From the NCBI RefSeq assembly GCF_002307355.1, contig NZ_CP017481.1, positions 186,001 to 250,000 on the forward strand: a stretch of DNA of 64,000 bases. The letters are read 5' to 3'. The stretch's first letter is position 1; every line of letters begins with the position of its first letter. Shown in pieces: positions 57,038-64,000 of the stretch. The notes below the pieces were generated by a model. It was not told the DNA's origin and did not search any database. It was given only the letters and a program-made list of their open reading frames with translations. The position numbers and the translations under genes are program-made. The stretch is from Pectobacterium polaris. Lineage in GTDB: Bacteria > Pseudomonadota > Gammaproteobacteria > Enterobacterales > Enterobacteriaceae.

Positions 57038-58296
57038 AGTGCTTCCAGCGTCAGCAGCTCGTCCAGCGTCTGGCGACGGCGAATCAGGCGCGGTTCACCG
57101 TTTTCAAACAGCACCTCTGGCAACAGCGGACGGCTGTTGTAGTTCGAGGACATGGATGCACCGTACGCGCCGGTGTCATGGAAGACCAGATAGTCGCCAA
57201 CCTGCGCATCCGGCAGCGCGAACGTTTCCACGCCGCCACCCGCCTGCTGGGTAAACACATCGCCAGACTCACACAGCGGCCCGGCAATCACGCTGTCGCG
57301 CAGCGTGGACTGACTAATATCGCGGCCATCGCCCGGCAGCAGAGAAACGTGGTGATAGCTGCCGTACATCGCCGGACGCATCAGATCGTTAAACCCGGCA
57401 TCAACCAGCACGAAGTGGCGACTTCCCATGGATTTTATCGCCCGTACTTCCGCCACCAGCACGCCGGATTCCGCGACCAGAAAACGTCCCGGCTCGATTT
57501 CCAGCGTCACCGGATGACCGAGATGCGCGGCAATTTTCTCACGCGCCGCGTTCCACAGCCCGTAATAGTGTTCGGTATCAATCGCTTCTTCGCCGTGACG
57601 ATAGGGAATCGACAGCCCGCCGCCCGCTGAAATCGCCTCGATATCCTGACCCAGTTCAACGACCTGCTGCACCATCGCCTCGCACACCTGTTCCAGATGG
57701 CCGTAATCGACGCCGGAACCAATGTGCATGTGGATTCCCACCAGCTTCAGTTGATAACGCTGAATGTGCGCCAGCGCCAGCGGCAAATCGCCGTACCAGA
57801 TACCGTGCTTGCTGTTCTCACCGCCGGTATTGGTTTTCTGACTGTGACCATGACCAAAGCCCGGATTCACGCGCAGCCACACCGGATGCCCCGGCGACTG
57901 CTGACCCAGCTGTTCCAGCATATCGACCGAGCCGGCGTTCACCGGAATGTTCAGTTCAGAAACACGTTGCAGCGTCGGACGATCCAGCAGATCGGCAGTA
58001 AACACGATCTCATGCGCGTCGGTGCCCGGTACAAATCCTGCAATCAGCGCACGCTCGATCTCACCCAGCGATACCGAATCCACTTTCACACCCTGCTCAC
58101 GCATCAGGCGCAAAATGTGCGTGTTGGAACACGCCTTTTGCGCGAAGCGGATGGTGTCGAACTGGCGCAGTTGGGCGATGCGGTTAACGATAGTCTGCGC
58201 GTCATAGGCCCAAACCGGGCAACCAAAGCGGGCAGGCAGTTCACGCAGGCTTTGCGCGTTCAGAGCATGGGTTACGTCATTCAGATCGTGTGGCAT
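57034..58296 (-). CDS. lysA: Diaminopimelate decarboxylase
   Basis: A 420-residue PLP enzyme making lysine from meso-diaminopimelate (E. coli 420). The PLP lysine is in IRFAQKACSNTHIL near residue 54. HMHIGSGVDYGHLEQV, AISAGGGLSIPY, LEIEPGRFLVAESG and the C-terminal GPLCESGDVF follow the fold-type III decarboxylase pattern. It is divergent from lysR, whose product activates it in response to diaminopimelate. Confidence 0.96.
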   Translation of the reverse strand: MPHDLNDVTHALNAQSLRELPARFGCPVWAYDAQTIVNRIAQLRQFDTIRFAQKACSNTHILRLMREQGVKVDSVSLGEIERALIAGFVPGTDAHEIVFTADLLDRPTLQRVSELNIPVNAGSVDMLEQLGQQSPGHPVWLRVNPGFGHGHSQKTNTGGENSKHGIWYGDLPLALAHIQRYQLKLVGIHMHIGSGVDYGHLEQVCEAMVQQVVELGQDIEAISAGGGLSIPYRHGEEAIDTEHYYGLWNAAREKIAAHLGHPVTLEIEPGRFLVAESGVLVAEVRAIKSMGSRHFVLVDAGFNDLMRPAMYGSYHHVSLLPGDGRDISQSTLRDSVIAGPLCESGDVFTQQAGGGVETFALPDAQVGDYLVFHDTGAYGASMSSNYNSRPLLPEVLFENGEPRLIRRRQTLDELLTLEAL

Positions 58297-58362
58297 AAAT
58301 AATTACCAATTATCCATAAATGCATTAAAAGTTACCAAAAGTGGTTGAATTAACTATACGGC

Positions 58363-58380
58363 GTTACCATTCTGGTAAAC
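58363..58380. promoter_or_regulatory. Likely LysR-binding palindrome between lysA and lysR
   Basis: GTTACCATTCTGGTAAAC contains the inverted repeat TTACCA-TTC-TGGTAA, centred in the 140-base lysA/lysR gap. A related half ACCAAAAGTGGT lies at 58333-58344. LysR-type boxes are interrupted dyads like this; the assignment is positional. Confidence 0.55.
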
Positions 58381-58436
58381 AAATATCGTTTTACGCAGAC
58401 TCTATTCATTTTTGATATGGGTAGAGGGAAAACATC

Positions 58437-59357
58437 ATGACAATATCCTTACGGCACATCGAAATTTTCCACGCAGTCATGACGACCGGGAATCTGACGG
58501 AAGCAGCGGACCTGCTGAACACGTCGCAGCCGACCGTCAGCCGCGAACTGGCACGCTTTGAGAAGCTAATTCAGATGACGCTGTTCGAACGACTGCGCGG
58601 CAGGCTTTACCCCACCGCGCAGGGGCTACAGCTGTTTGAAGAAGTGCAGCGCTCGTATTATGGGCTGGATCGGATCATCAACGCCGCCAGCGATATTCGC
58701 CGTTTTCAGCAGGCACAGCTTTCGATTGCCTGCCTTCCCGTGTTCTCGCAGTCGCTGCTGCCCGATGCCTGCAAAACGCTGCTGGCGCGTTACCCACTGC
58801 TTAATCTGCACATCATTCCGCAAGAGTCGCCGCTGCTGGAAGAGTGGCTGTCTGCCCAGCGCCACGATTTGGGCTTAACGGAAAACAGCCTCACGCCCGC
58901 GGGTACAGAACGGCAAACGCTGATGTTACTCAATGAAGTGTGCGTGTTACCTGCCGGGCATCCGCTGGCGCAAAAAGCGGTACTCACGCCGCAGGATTTT
59001 GCCGATGAACCCTTTATCAGCCTGTCGAGCGCCGACAGCTATCGCCAGTTGCTGGATAAGCTGTTTCAGGAACAGGGCGTGTCGCGCAGGATGGTACTGG
59101 AAACTCACAGCGCGGCGTCCGTGTGTGCGATGGTGCGGGCGGGCATCGGGCTGTCGATCGTTAACCCACTCACCGCGTTGGATTATGCCGCCTCCGGCGT
59201 GGTCGTGCGGCCTTTCAGCATCGACGTGCCCTTTACGGTCAGCCTGATTCGTCCGCTGCATCGCCCTGCTTCGGCGTTGGTCGATACCGTGATTGCTCAA
59301 CTCAAGCAGTATGCCGCCGATGTGCCTTCCCGTCTGGAGCAGGTCTTGCAGCGCTAA
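58437..59357 (+). CDS. lysR: LysR, transcriptional activator of lysA
   Basis: A 306-residue LysR-type regulator. The HTH LRHIEIFHAVMTTGNLTEAADLLNTSQPTVSRELARFEK lies at residues 5-43, and the effector domain at about 95-300. It is divergent from lysA, the classical arrangement, and similar to E. coli LysR (311). It activates lysA when diaminopimelate accumulates and is silenced by lysine. Confidence 0.94.
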   Translation: MTISLRHIEIFHAVMTTGNLTEAADLLNTSQPTVSRELARFEKLIQMTLFERLRGRLYPTAQGLQLFEEVQRSYYGLDRIINAASDIRRFQQAQLSIACLPVFSQSLLPDACKTLLARYPLLNLHIIPQESPLLEEWLSAQRHDLGLTENSLTPAGTERQTLMLLNEVCVLPAGHPLAQKAVLTPQDFADEPFISLSSADSYRQLLDKLFQEQGVSRRMVLETHSAASVCAMVRAGIGLSIVNPLTALDYAASGVVVRPFSIDVPFTVSLIRPLHRPASALVDTVIAQLKQYAADVPSRLEQVLQR

Positions 59358-59385
59358 TAACGTAATTCGCTTGCGATTAGCGCCG

Positions 59386-60306
59386 TCACATCGTAGATGG
59401 CTGTGCCAGCGCCCGCCAGCGAGGATCGTGAGCAAACCATTCCACCAGAAAATCCAACAGGGTACGCAGCGCAGCAGGCATCTGGCGGCGCGAGGTGTAA
59501 ATACCGTAAATCCCCATCGCCTGCGGGCGGTATTCCGGCAACAGCGCCACCAACTGTCCGCTAGCGAGATAAGGTGCAACAGAATAGCGCGGTTGCAGCG
59601 CGATGCCGGCCCCTTCCAGCGCGCCCGCCAGCAGCACCAGCGACTCGTTGCCGCTCAGGTTACCGCTAACGGGAATCGTAAATTTTTCATCACCACGGGA
59701 AAAATGCCACAGGCTTTTGCCGAAATAGGTGTAGGTCAGGCAGTTATGAATCGAGAGGTCGGTCAGCTGTCGCGGAATCCCGTGCTCATTCAGATAAGAA
59801 GGCGATGCACACAGCACCGACTCACAGCTTGAAAGCGGTCGGGCAATCAGATTGGGATCCAGCTCGTTGGTGATGCGCAGCGCTAGATCGATACGTTCCT
59901 CGACCAGATTCACCGTTCGGTTATTCATTTGCAGATCGATAGCGACTCGAGGATGCCGTCGCAGGAAAGCCGTTATCGCCATACCGAGCGCCCCCTGTGC
60001 CAGCGACTGCGAACAGCTGACGCGCAGCAAACCACTTAACGTGGCATCGTCGGTATCGGCCTCGACGCGCATATCCTCCGTCAGCGCCAGCATTTCCCGA
60101 CAGCGCACCAGCGTTTTTTCACCCGCATCCGTGAGGCTCAGCTTGCGCGTGGTGCGGTGCAATAGCCGCGCTCCCGCCCATGCTTCCATCTCCGCCAGAT
60201 AGCGCGTCACCATCGCCCGAGACATATCCAGCGTCTCTGCCGCCGCAATCATGCTACCGCGGTCTATAATCGTTACAAACACTTCAGCAGCTGTAATACG
60301 ATCCAT
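59386..60306 (-). CDS. LysR-type transcriptional regulator
   Basis: A 306-residue regulator of the subgroup starting MDRITAAEVFVTIIDRGSMIAAAETLDMSRAMVTRYLAEMEAWAGARLLHRTTRKLSLTDAG. The effector domain (about 90-295) has LLRVSCSQSLAQGALGMAITAFLRRHPRVAIDL and the CLTYTYFGKSLWHFSRGDEKF segment. It is divergent (107 bases) from the beta-lactamase-fold/CGWC pair, which it probably controls. The inducer is unknown. Confidence 0.9.
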   Translation of the reverse strand: MDRITAAEVFVTIIDRGSMIAAAETLDMSRAMVTRYLAEMEAWAGARLLHRTTRKLSLTDAGEKTLVRCREMLALTEDMRVEADTDDATLSGLLRVSCSQSLAQGALGMAITAFLRRHPRVAIDLQMNNRTVNLVEERIDLALRITNELDPNLIARPLSSCESVLCASPSYLNEHGIPRQLTDLSIHNCLTYTYFGKSLWHFSRGDEKFTIPVSGNLSGNESLVLLAGALEGAGIALQPRYSVAPYLASGQLVALLPEYRPQAMGIYGIYTSRRQMPAALRTLLDFLVEWFAHDPRWRALAQPSTM

Positions 60307-60413
60307 AAATTAGTCCGTTTTATGCAACAAACAATTGCCCGTTTTGCGGTTTTTCGTACGATTAATGCAACATAACATGAACCCACTTTCTGTCATACCT
60401 GTGGAGTATCACC

Positions 60414-61295
60414 ATGTCTAAATCTGTCGCTTTTACCGTATCTTTACTCGCTGCATCGCTGGGTCTGGCTTCTGCGGCTAACGCCGCCGAGTTAAAAATC
60501 GACGTGTTTAATCCAGGTGAAGCCAGCATATTCCCGGTTTCTTCTGAAATTATCAGCGGCGATAAAGAAGTTGCGCTGATCGATGCACAGTTCCAGCGTA
60601 ACGATGCTCAAACGCTGGTTGATCGCATCAAAGCCACCGGAAAAAAACTGACTACCGTCTATATCAGCCATTCCGACCCTGACTACTATTTCGGTCTGGA
60701 CGTGATTAAAGCCGCTTTCCCAGACGCGAAAATTATTGCGACTCAGGCGACTATCGACGCGATCAACGCCAGCAAAGACGGCAAGGTTGCGCATTGGGGC
60801 CCGGTCCTGAAAGAAAACGCGCCGAAGGAGATCGTGGTTCCTCAAGCACTGGAAGGCGATAGCTTTACCGTTGACGGCAAAAAACTGGAAGTGAAAGGAC
60901 TGAAAGGGCCAACGCCGGATCGCACTTATGTTTGGATCCCTTCGCTGAAAGCCGTAGTCGGCGGTATTCCGGTGTCTGCCAATATCCACGTCTGGCTTGC
61001 CGATACCCAAACGCCAGAATCTCGCGTTCACTGGCGTGACACGCTGAAATCCATTGAAGCGCTGAAGCCAACAACCGTCGCGCCGGGTCACTTTATCGCG
61101 CCAACGGATTACACCTTGAAAAACGTGACGTTTACGCTGCAATATCTGGATACGGTGGAAAAAGAGCTGGCAAAAAGCAAAGATTCTGCCGAGCTGATCG
61201 CAGCAATGAAAAAACACTACCCGACGCTGAAAGAAGAGTCGGGTCTTGAACTGAGCGCCAAAGTCCTGAAAGGTGAAATGAAGTGGCCACAGTAA
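60414..61295 (+). CDS. Exported metallo-beta-lactamase-fold protein with altered metal motif
   Basis: A 293-residue protein with a signal peptide (MSKSVAFTVSLLAASLGLASAANA). The beta-lactamase fold is clear (ISGDKEVALIDAQFQRNDAQTLVDRI; TTVAPGHFIAP near residue 222). The usual HxHxDH metal motif is replaced by HSDPDYYFG (about residues 87-95), changing two of the three histidine-type ligands to Asp and Tyr. It may bind different metals or be non-hydrolytic; some relatives share this pattern. The gene overlaps the next by 13 bases. Confidence 0.85.
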   Translation: MSKSVAFTVSLLAASLGLASAANAAELKIDVFNPGEASIFPVSSEIISGDKEVALIDAQFQRNDAQTLVDRIKATGKKLTTVYISHSDPDYYFGLDVIKAAFPDAKIIATQATIDAINASKDGKVAHWGPVLKENAPKEIVVPQALEGDSFTVDGKKLEVKGLKGPTPDRTYVWIPSLKAVVGGIPVSANIHVWLADTQTPESRVHWRDTLKSIEALKPTTVAPGHFIAPTDYTLKNVTFTLQYLDTVEKELAKSKDSAELIAAMKKHYPTLKEESGLELSAKVLKGEMKWPQ

Positions 61296-61939
61296 GACTG
61301 CATTACATTTACGATCCGCTGTGTGGCTGGTGCTACGGTGCCGCCCCACTCGCGCTGGCAGCGCTGGAGATTGACGGGCTGGATCTGATCCTCCACGGCG
61401 GCGGTATGATGACGGGCAGCAATAGCCGCACCATCACCCCGGAGTGGCACGATTACGTGATCCCCCACGATCGCCGCATTGCACAAATGACCGGGCAAAC
61501 CTTCGGGGAAGCGTATTACGAAGGGCTGCTACGCGACACCAGCGTCGTGCTGGATTCCGCGCCGCCGACTGCTGCCGTACTCGCTGCGGAAGCGATGGAT
61601 GATAAAGGCATGGTGATGCTGCACGAGATCGAGCGTGCGCACTACGTTTCCGGGCTAAAAATCGTCGACGCCGCCGTGCTGCGTCAGTGTGCGGAAGCAA
61701 TCGGTCTGGATGGCGAGGCTTTCAGCACCGAGTTCGCTTTTATTCAGGCAGAAACGCTGTCAAAACACATCAACGCTAGCCGGGAATTACTGGCGAAAGT
61801 ACGTGGACAAGGCTTCCCTACTTTTGCGCTGGAAGACGCCAACGGGAATTTCCAGCAAATCCCAGCCTCAAACTATCTGGGTCAGGTAGACGCATGGCGC
61901 AAGGTGCTGACACAGATGGTCAGCCACGCCACCGCATAA
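61283..61939 (+). CDS. DsbA-family (FrnE-like) oxidoreductase with CGWC motif
   Basis: A 218-residue thioredoxin-fold protein with the active site YDPLCGWCYGAAP at residues 10-22, a helical insertion (about 60-150) and the cis-proline segment GFPTFALED. It has no signal peptide, so it should be cytoplasmic, like FrnE-type proteins. It starts at GTG 61283 inside the preceding gene, so the two are coupled. The partner substrate is unknown. Confidence 0.87.
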   Translation: MATVRLHYIYDPLCGWCYGAAPLALAALEIDGLDLILHGGGMMTGSNSRTITPEWHDYVIPHDRRIAQMTGQTFGEAYYEGLLRDTSVVLDSAPPTAAVLAAEAMDDKGMVMLHEIERAHYVSGLKIVDAAVLRQCAEAIGLDGEAFSTEFAFIQAETLSKHINASRELLAKVRGQGFPTFALEDANGNFQQIPASNYLGQVDAWRKVLTQMVSHATA

Positions 61940-61960
61940 TCGTCCGCATCAACCTTCATT

Positions 61961-61996
61961 AAGGGAGTACGCCAACGGCCTGCTCCCTTTTCTTTT
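61961..61996 (+). terminator. Terminator after the CGWC oxidoreductase gene
   Basis: AAGGGAG and CTCCCTT form a 7-bp stem with a 15-base loop and the tail TTCTTTTAATA, 22 bases after the stop codon. Confidence 0.7.
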
Positions 61997-62291
61997 AATA
62001 ACCGCCAAGACGTGAATCTGTAGCTCTCAAACCACACCTAGAACCATCAATTGCAATATCGTACTCATAGCGACACCTTCCTGGGTAGTCATTCTTTGAA
62101 TCCTCATCATCGGATTCAGCAGCGACTACTACGCTCAAAATGAATAGCGGTACACCAACAATGAGCCCTGTTGTTCTCCAAAAACTAATTTTTTCACTCC
62201 CATCGGCATTATGGATAATCTGACCTTGATCGTCACGCGCAGCACAACCTGTCATTAATAGGCATAAGGCTATTATCAGTATTTTTTTCAT
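61995..62291 (-). CDS. Hypothetical lipoprotein with one membrane segment
   Basis: A 98-residue protein with a lipoprotein signal MKKILIIALCLLMTGC (lipidated C16), then DDQGQIIHNADGSEKISFW, a hydrophobic stretch at about 42-60 (TGLIVGVPLFILSVVVAAES) and a tail with two cysteines (C73, C86). The family is not recognised. The codon use is somewhat more AT-rich than upstream genes, in line with the accessory character of this end. Confidence 0.75.
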   Translation of the reverse strand: MKKILIIALCLLMTGCAARDDQGQIIHNADGSEKISFWRTTGLIVGVPLFILSVVVAAESDDEDSKNDYPGRCRYEYDIAIDGSRCGLRATDSRLGGY

Positions 62292-62385
62292 GATTTTTAG
62301 TTAGAGAAGAACCTCGTGGCAGAGTAAAGAAGACTCAAAAAAATACTATTGATAACGATCATGCTTTTTTGAAAAAAGTTTTTAA

Positions 62386-62619
62386 ATACCAGCATTTATC
62401 ACAACGACCCTCTCGCCGAACCTTCAGAAATTTGTTAGCGCTTTTAGGGTTGAATCAAGCAATCTAACCTACCTGAAAACCTTCCAATGTTGTAACGATG
62501 AATCCTGCCTAAAGCAAAACTCTGCACGTAAACCGGCGACAGACTATTTACGACAATACTGCGACCCCAGTTTCACCGTCGAACCGCCTTATGAAGACTG
62601 GGAAGTTGAACTGCATTGA
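62386..62619 (+). pseudogene. Headless coding remnant, cysteine-rich C-terminal fragment
   Basis: A frame of 77 codons ending at TGA (62617-62619) but with no ATG, GTG or TTG start in frame. It encodes ...SSNLTYLKTFQCCNDESCLKQ, then NSARKPATDYLRQYCDPSFT and VEPPYEDWEVELH. The composition (ordered Tyr, Trp, Cys, Pro) looks like true protein, so it is probably the 3' end of a gene that lost its start by deletion. The family is not recognised. Confidence 0.5.
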
Positions 62620-62642
62620 TTTTCCCTAGGGATTACTTGATC

Positions 62643-62675
62643 AAAAAAGCCTCGACGAAATGGTCGAGGCTTAGC
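62643..62675. terminator. Hairpin downstream of the 126-residue orphan gene
   Basis: AAGCCTCGAC-GAAATG-GTCGAGGCTT is a 10-bp perfect stem with an A-rich 5' side (CAAAAAAG), which gives U residues on the minus strand. It is positioned 40 bases after the stop of the minus-strand gene at 62713-63093. Confidence 0.85.
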
Positions 62676-62712
62676 AGAAACCCGAATTAATGATAGGCTA
62701 TGACGAATGTAA

Positions 62713-63093
62713 TCAGTCTGGCTGGCGGGTAAAAACAACGTCTTCAAACGAGAAGCGCTGTTGGCCACCACTAATCGTGGTATATGAACGGCTGCCGCTT
62801 AACGTAATTTGTTGAGGGGTATCCGTTGATGTTCCAACCCAATAGTCACGAATGACATAGTTATAACCGCCAATATTATTACGATAGGTACATGCAACAC
62901 CTAAATTAATCGTGGCCCGTCCAGCAGTATAGAGCCATGACCCAGAGAAAGACTCGCCTTGATAAATGTATTCACCTACAGGTGTATCTTTTGCGGTGAA
63001 TGTCCCAGTAAATGTTGCTCCTGCAAAATCAGGATCGGTAATGACTAGTGTATGTTTACCATCTTCACTAGAATACGTTCCGGCTTCTAACAT
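62713..63093 (-). CDS. Orphan 126-residue beta-rich protein
   Basis: I do not recognise the family. The protein has no signal peptide or membrane segment and alternates short beta-prone stretches with Gly/Thr/Ser turns (GTYSSEDGKHTLVITD, GATFTGTFTAKD, GEYIYQGESFSGSWLY, YVIRDYWVGTST, QQRFSFEDVVFTRQ). This pattern resembles a small beta-barrel or lectin-like fold. It has its own terminator and an AT-rich upstream region, so it is a single-gene unit. Confidence 0.7.
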   Translation of the reverse strand: MLEAGTYSSEDGKHTLVITDPDFAGATFTGTFTAKDTPVGEYIYQGESFSGSWLYTAGRATINLGVACTYRNNIGGYNYVIRDYWVGTSTDTPQQITLSGSRSYTTISGGQQRFSFEDVVFTRQPD

Positions 63094-63410
63094 AATTAAC
63101 CTCTCTATATTAATTTATTTAGGGAATGGAATTAACGTTCTGTCACATCCATAATAAAAAGACCCTGAGGCATTAATTATAGCCAACAGCATTCTAAATA
63201 TAATATGAGATATGCAGTACTTAGTTAGTGTATAAAAAACACCGGAGATGTTTTATTAATCTGATTTATAACTTCAGCGTAGAACACCAGTAATTAACCA
63301 ACTCCTGCACTGACGAAAGAGATATCTTTCATGCTGGAGATAAGCTGTTTACTTTTAAGAAGTGTGATAAATTATGTGATATTAATACTATCCATTTTGA
63401 GATAATTTAC
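63094..63410. other. AT-rich divergent intergenic region
   Basis: 317 bases between the orphan gene and the ATP-grasp gene. It is AT-rich, with no clear hairpin or operator. It should contain promoters for both. Confidence 0.5.
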
Positions 63411-64000
63411 ATGAATATAATTTACCCTAGTGATTACTTTGATGGTTCCAAAGCAGATGAGATTTTTGAGGCGGAATATCATTCTGCAAAAGAAAGTGGT
63501 TTATCCTGCCTATTATTATCAACACAGCATGTATCAAACGGAAAATACAAATTTTCAAAGGGCTTTGAACCGAATACGCCCGCCATTTGGCGAGGCTGGA
63601 TGCTCAAATCTGATGAATATAGAGGATTGAGCGACGCTGTAAATCAGAATGGCGGTAACATGCTCGTTTCCTTAGAGGACTATCTCTCAAGCCATCATAT
63701 TACAGGATGGTATAAATCATGTGGGAAATACACACCTGACACGGTTTTCGTAAAAGAAGATGATGACTTCGACCAGATTATTAACCAGCTAAAATGGTCC
63801 ACCTATTTCGTTAAAGACTATGTTAAGTCACTAACCACATCCAGAGGTTCTATCGCTAAAAATGCTGAAGAGATCCGAGAAATAATAGCCTCTATTAAGA
63901 AATTCCGTGGCGACATCGAAGGTGGAATTAGTCTAAGAAAAGTTGAAGATATTATAAAAACCAGTGAAAGGCGCTATTTTTCCTTTAGAAATAACGTGTA
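63411..64000 (+). CDS. ATP-grasp (R2K-type) protein, 3' part outside the window
   Basis: An ATG at 63411 opens a frame that stays open for 196 codons to the window edge. It begins MNIIYPSDYFDGSKADEIFE and contains TPAIWRGWMLKSDEYRGL, ITGWYKSCGKYTPDTVFVKE and WSTYFVKDYVKSLTTSRGS, where lysines and the FVKDYVKS strand match the nucleotide-binding part of the R2K-clade ATP-grasp family. Such enzymes join carboxylates to amines and often sit in phage or conflict-related loci. The substrate is unknown. The C-terminal catalytic half is not visible. Confidence 0.7.
   Translation, partial: MNIIYPSDYFDGSKADEIFEAEYHSAKESGLSCLLLSTQHVSNGKYKFSKGFEPNTPAIWRGWMLKSDEYRGLSDAVNQNGGNMLVSLEDYLSSHHITGWYKSCGKYTPDTVFVKEDDDFDQIINQLKWSTYFVKDYVKSLTTSRGSIAKNAEEIREIIASIKKFRGDIEGGISLRKVEDIIKTSERRYFSFRNNV

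Noticed and set aside
60492..61349. 285-codon frame opposite the beta-lactamase-fold gene
   Set aside because: It is antisense to a gene with a clear signal peptide and fold; the composition (many Phe, Arg, His) is that of a shadow frame.

Overview
The window reads as chromosomal DNA of a soft-rot enterobacterium, most likely Pectobacterium or a close relative. Nearly every housekeeping protein resembles its Escherichia coli counterpart over its full length, and E. coli gene order is kept in blocks. The order of the blocks, three chemoreceptors, a cellobiose-type PTS cluster, an indolepyruvate decarboxylase and ERIC repeats fit Pectobacteriaceae better than Escherichia. The species call is inference; no rRNA or tRNA gene is present to test it.

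Layout. 1-17.4 kb is the block that lies near 95 min in E. coli: tamB-tamA, msrA, paeA(ytfL), ytfK, ytfJ, cysQ/cpdB, ytfH, a flavodoxin, a DUF2502 protein, ipdC, ytfE, fklB, ytfB, a DUF488 gene and the ribosomal operon rpsF-priB-rpsR-rplI. 17.6-31.1 kb holds yjfP, three chemoreceptor genes, the RNA-repair pair rtcB-prfH, bsmA, yjfL and the operon nsrR-rnr-rlmB. 31.6-38.8 kb has a PAS/GAF diguanylate cyclase, a PilT-like ATPase and the yggS-proC-yggT-yggU-rdgB-hemW run. 39-44.2 kb is accessory: a parDE toxin-antitoxin pair, then a visibly AT-rich island with an unrecognised 423-residue protein convergent with a two-gene unit of reverse transcriptase plus a PD-(D/E)XK-type nuclease. 44.5-48.6 kb has an entericidin, elaA and lplT-aas. 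An OmrA/OmrB-type small RNA follows aas, as in E. coli. 49-55.3 kb is a beta-glucoside module (GntR regulator, PTS IIB, 6-phospho-beta-glucosidase, IIC, divergent IIA, LacI regulator). It lies between aas and lysA, where E. coli has galR. 55.4-61.9 kb has an XRE-cupin regulator with a divergent EamA exporter, lysA/lysR, and a LysR regulator divergent from a beta-lactamase-fold protein and a CGWC oxidoreductase. 62-64 kb is again accessory: a lipoprotein, a headless gene remnant, an orphan small protein and an ATP-grasp gene cut by the window edge.

Connections. NsrR (29.0 kb) very probably controls ytfE (13.0 kb) through a clear NsrR box. A perfect FNR box precedes the first chemoreceptor. Three TTGG-N4-CCA palindromes in the divergent PTS promoter region match the operator type of the GntR/UxuR-like regulator in the same cluster. 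A long palindrome lies between the XRE-cupin gene and its exporter.

The best candidate for an undescribed system is the reverse transcriptase plus nuclease unit at 41.5-43.9 kb. It has the architecture of a defence-associated reverse transcriptase, but the subtype cannot be assigned by reading alone.
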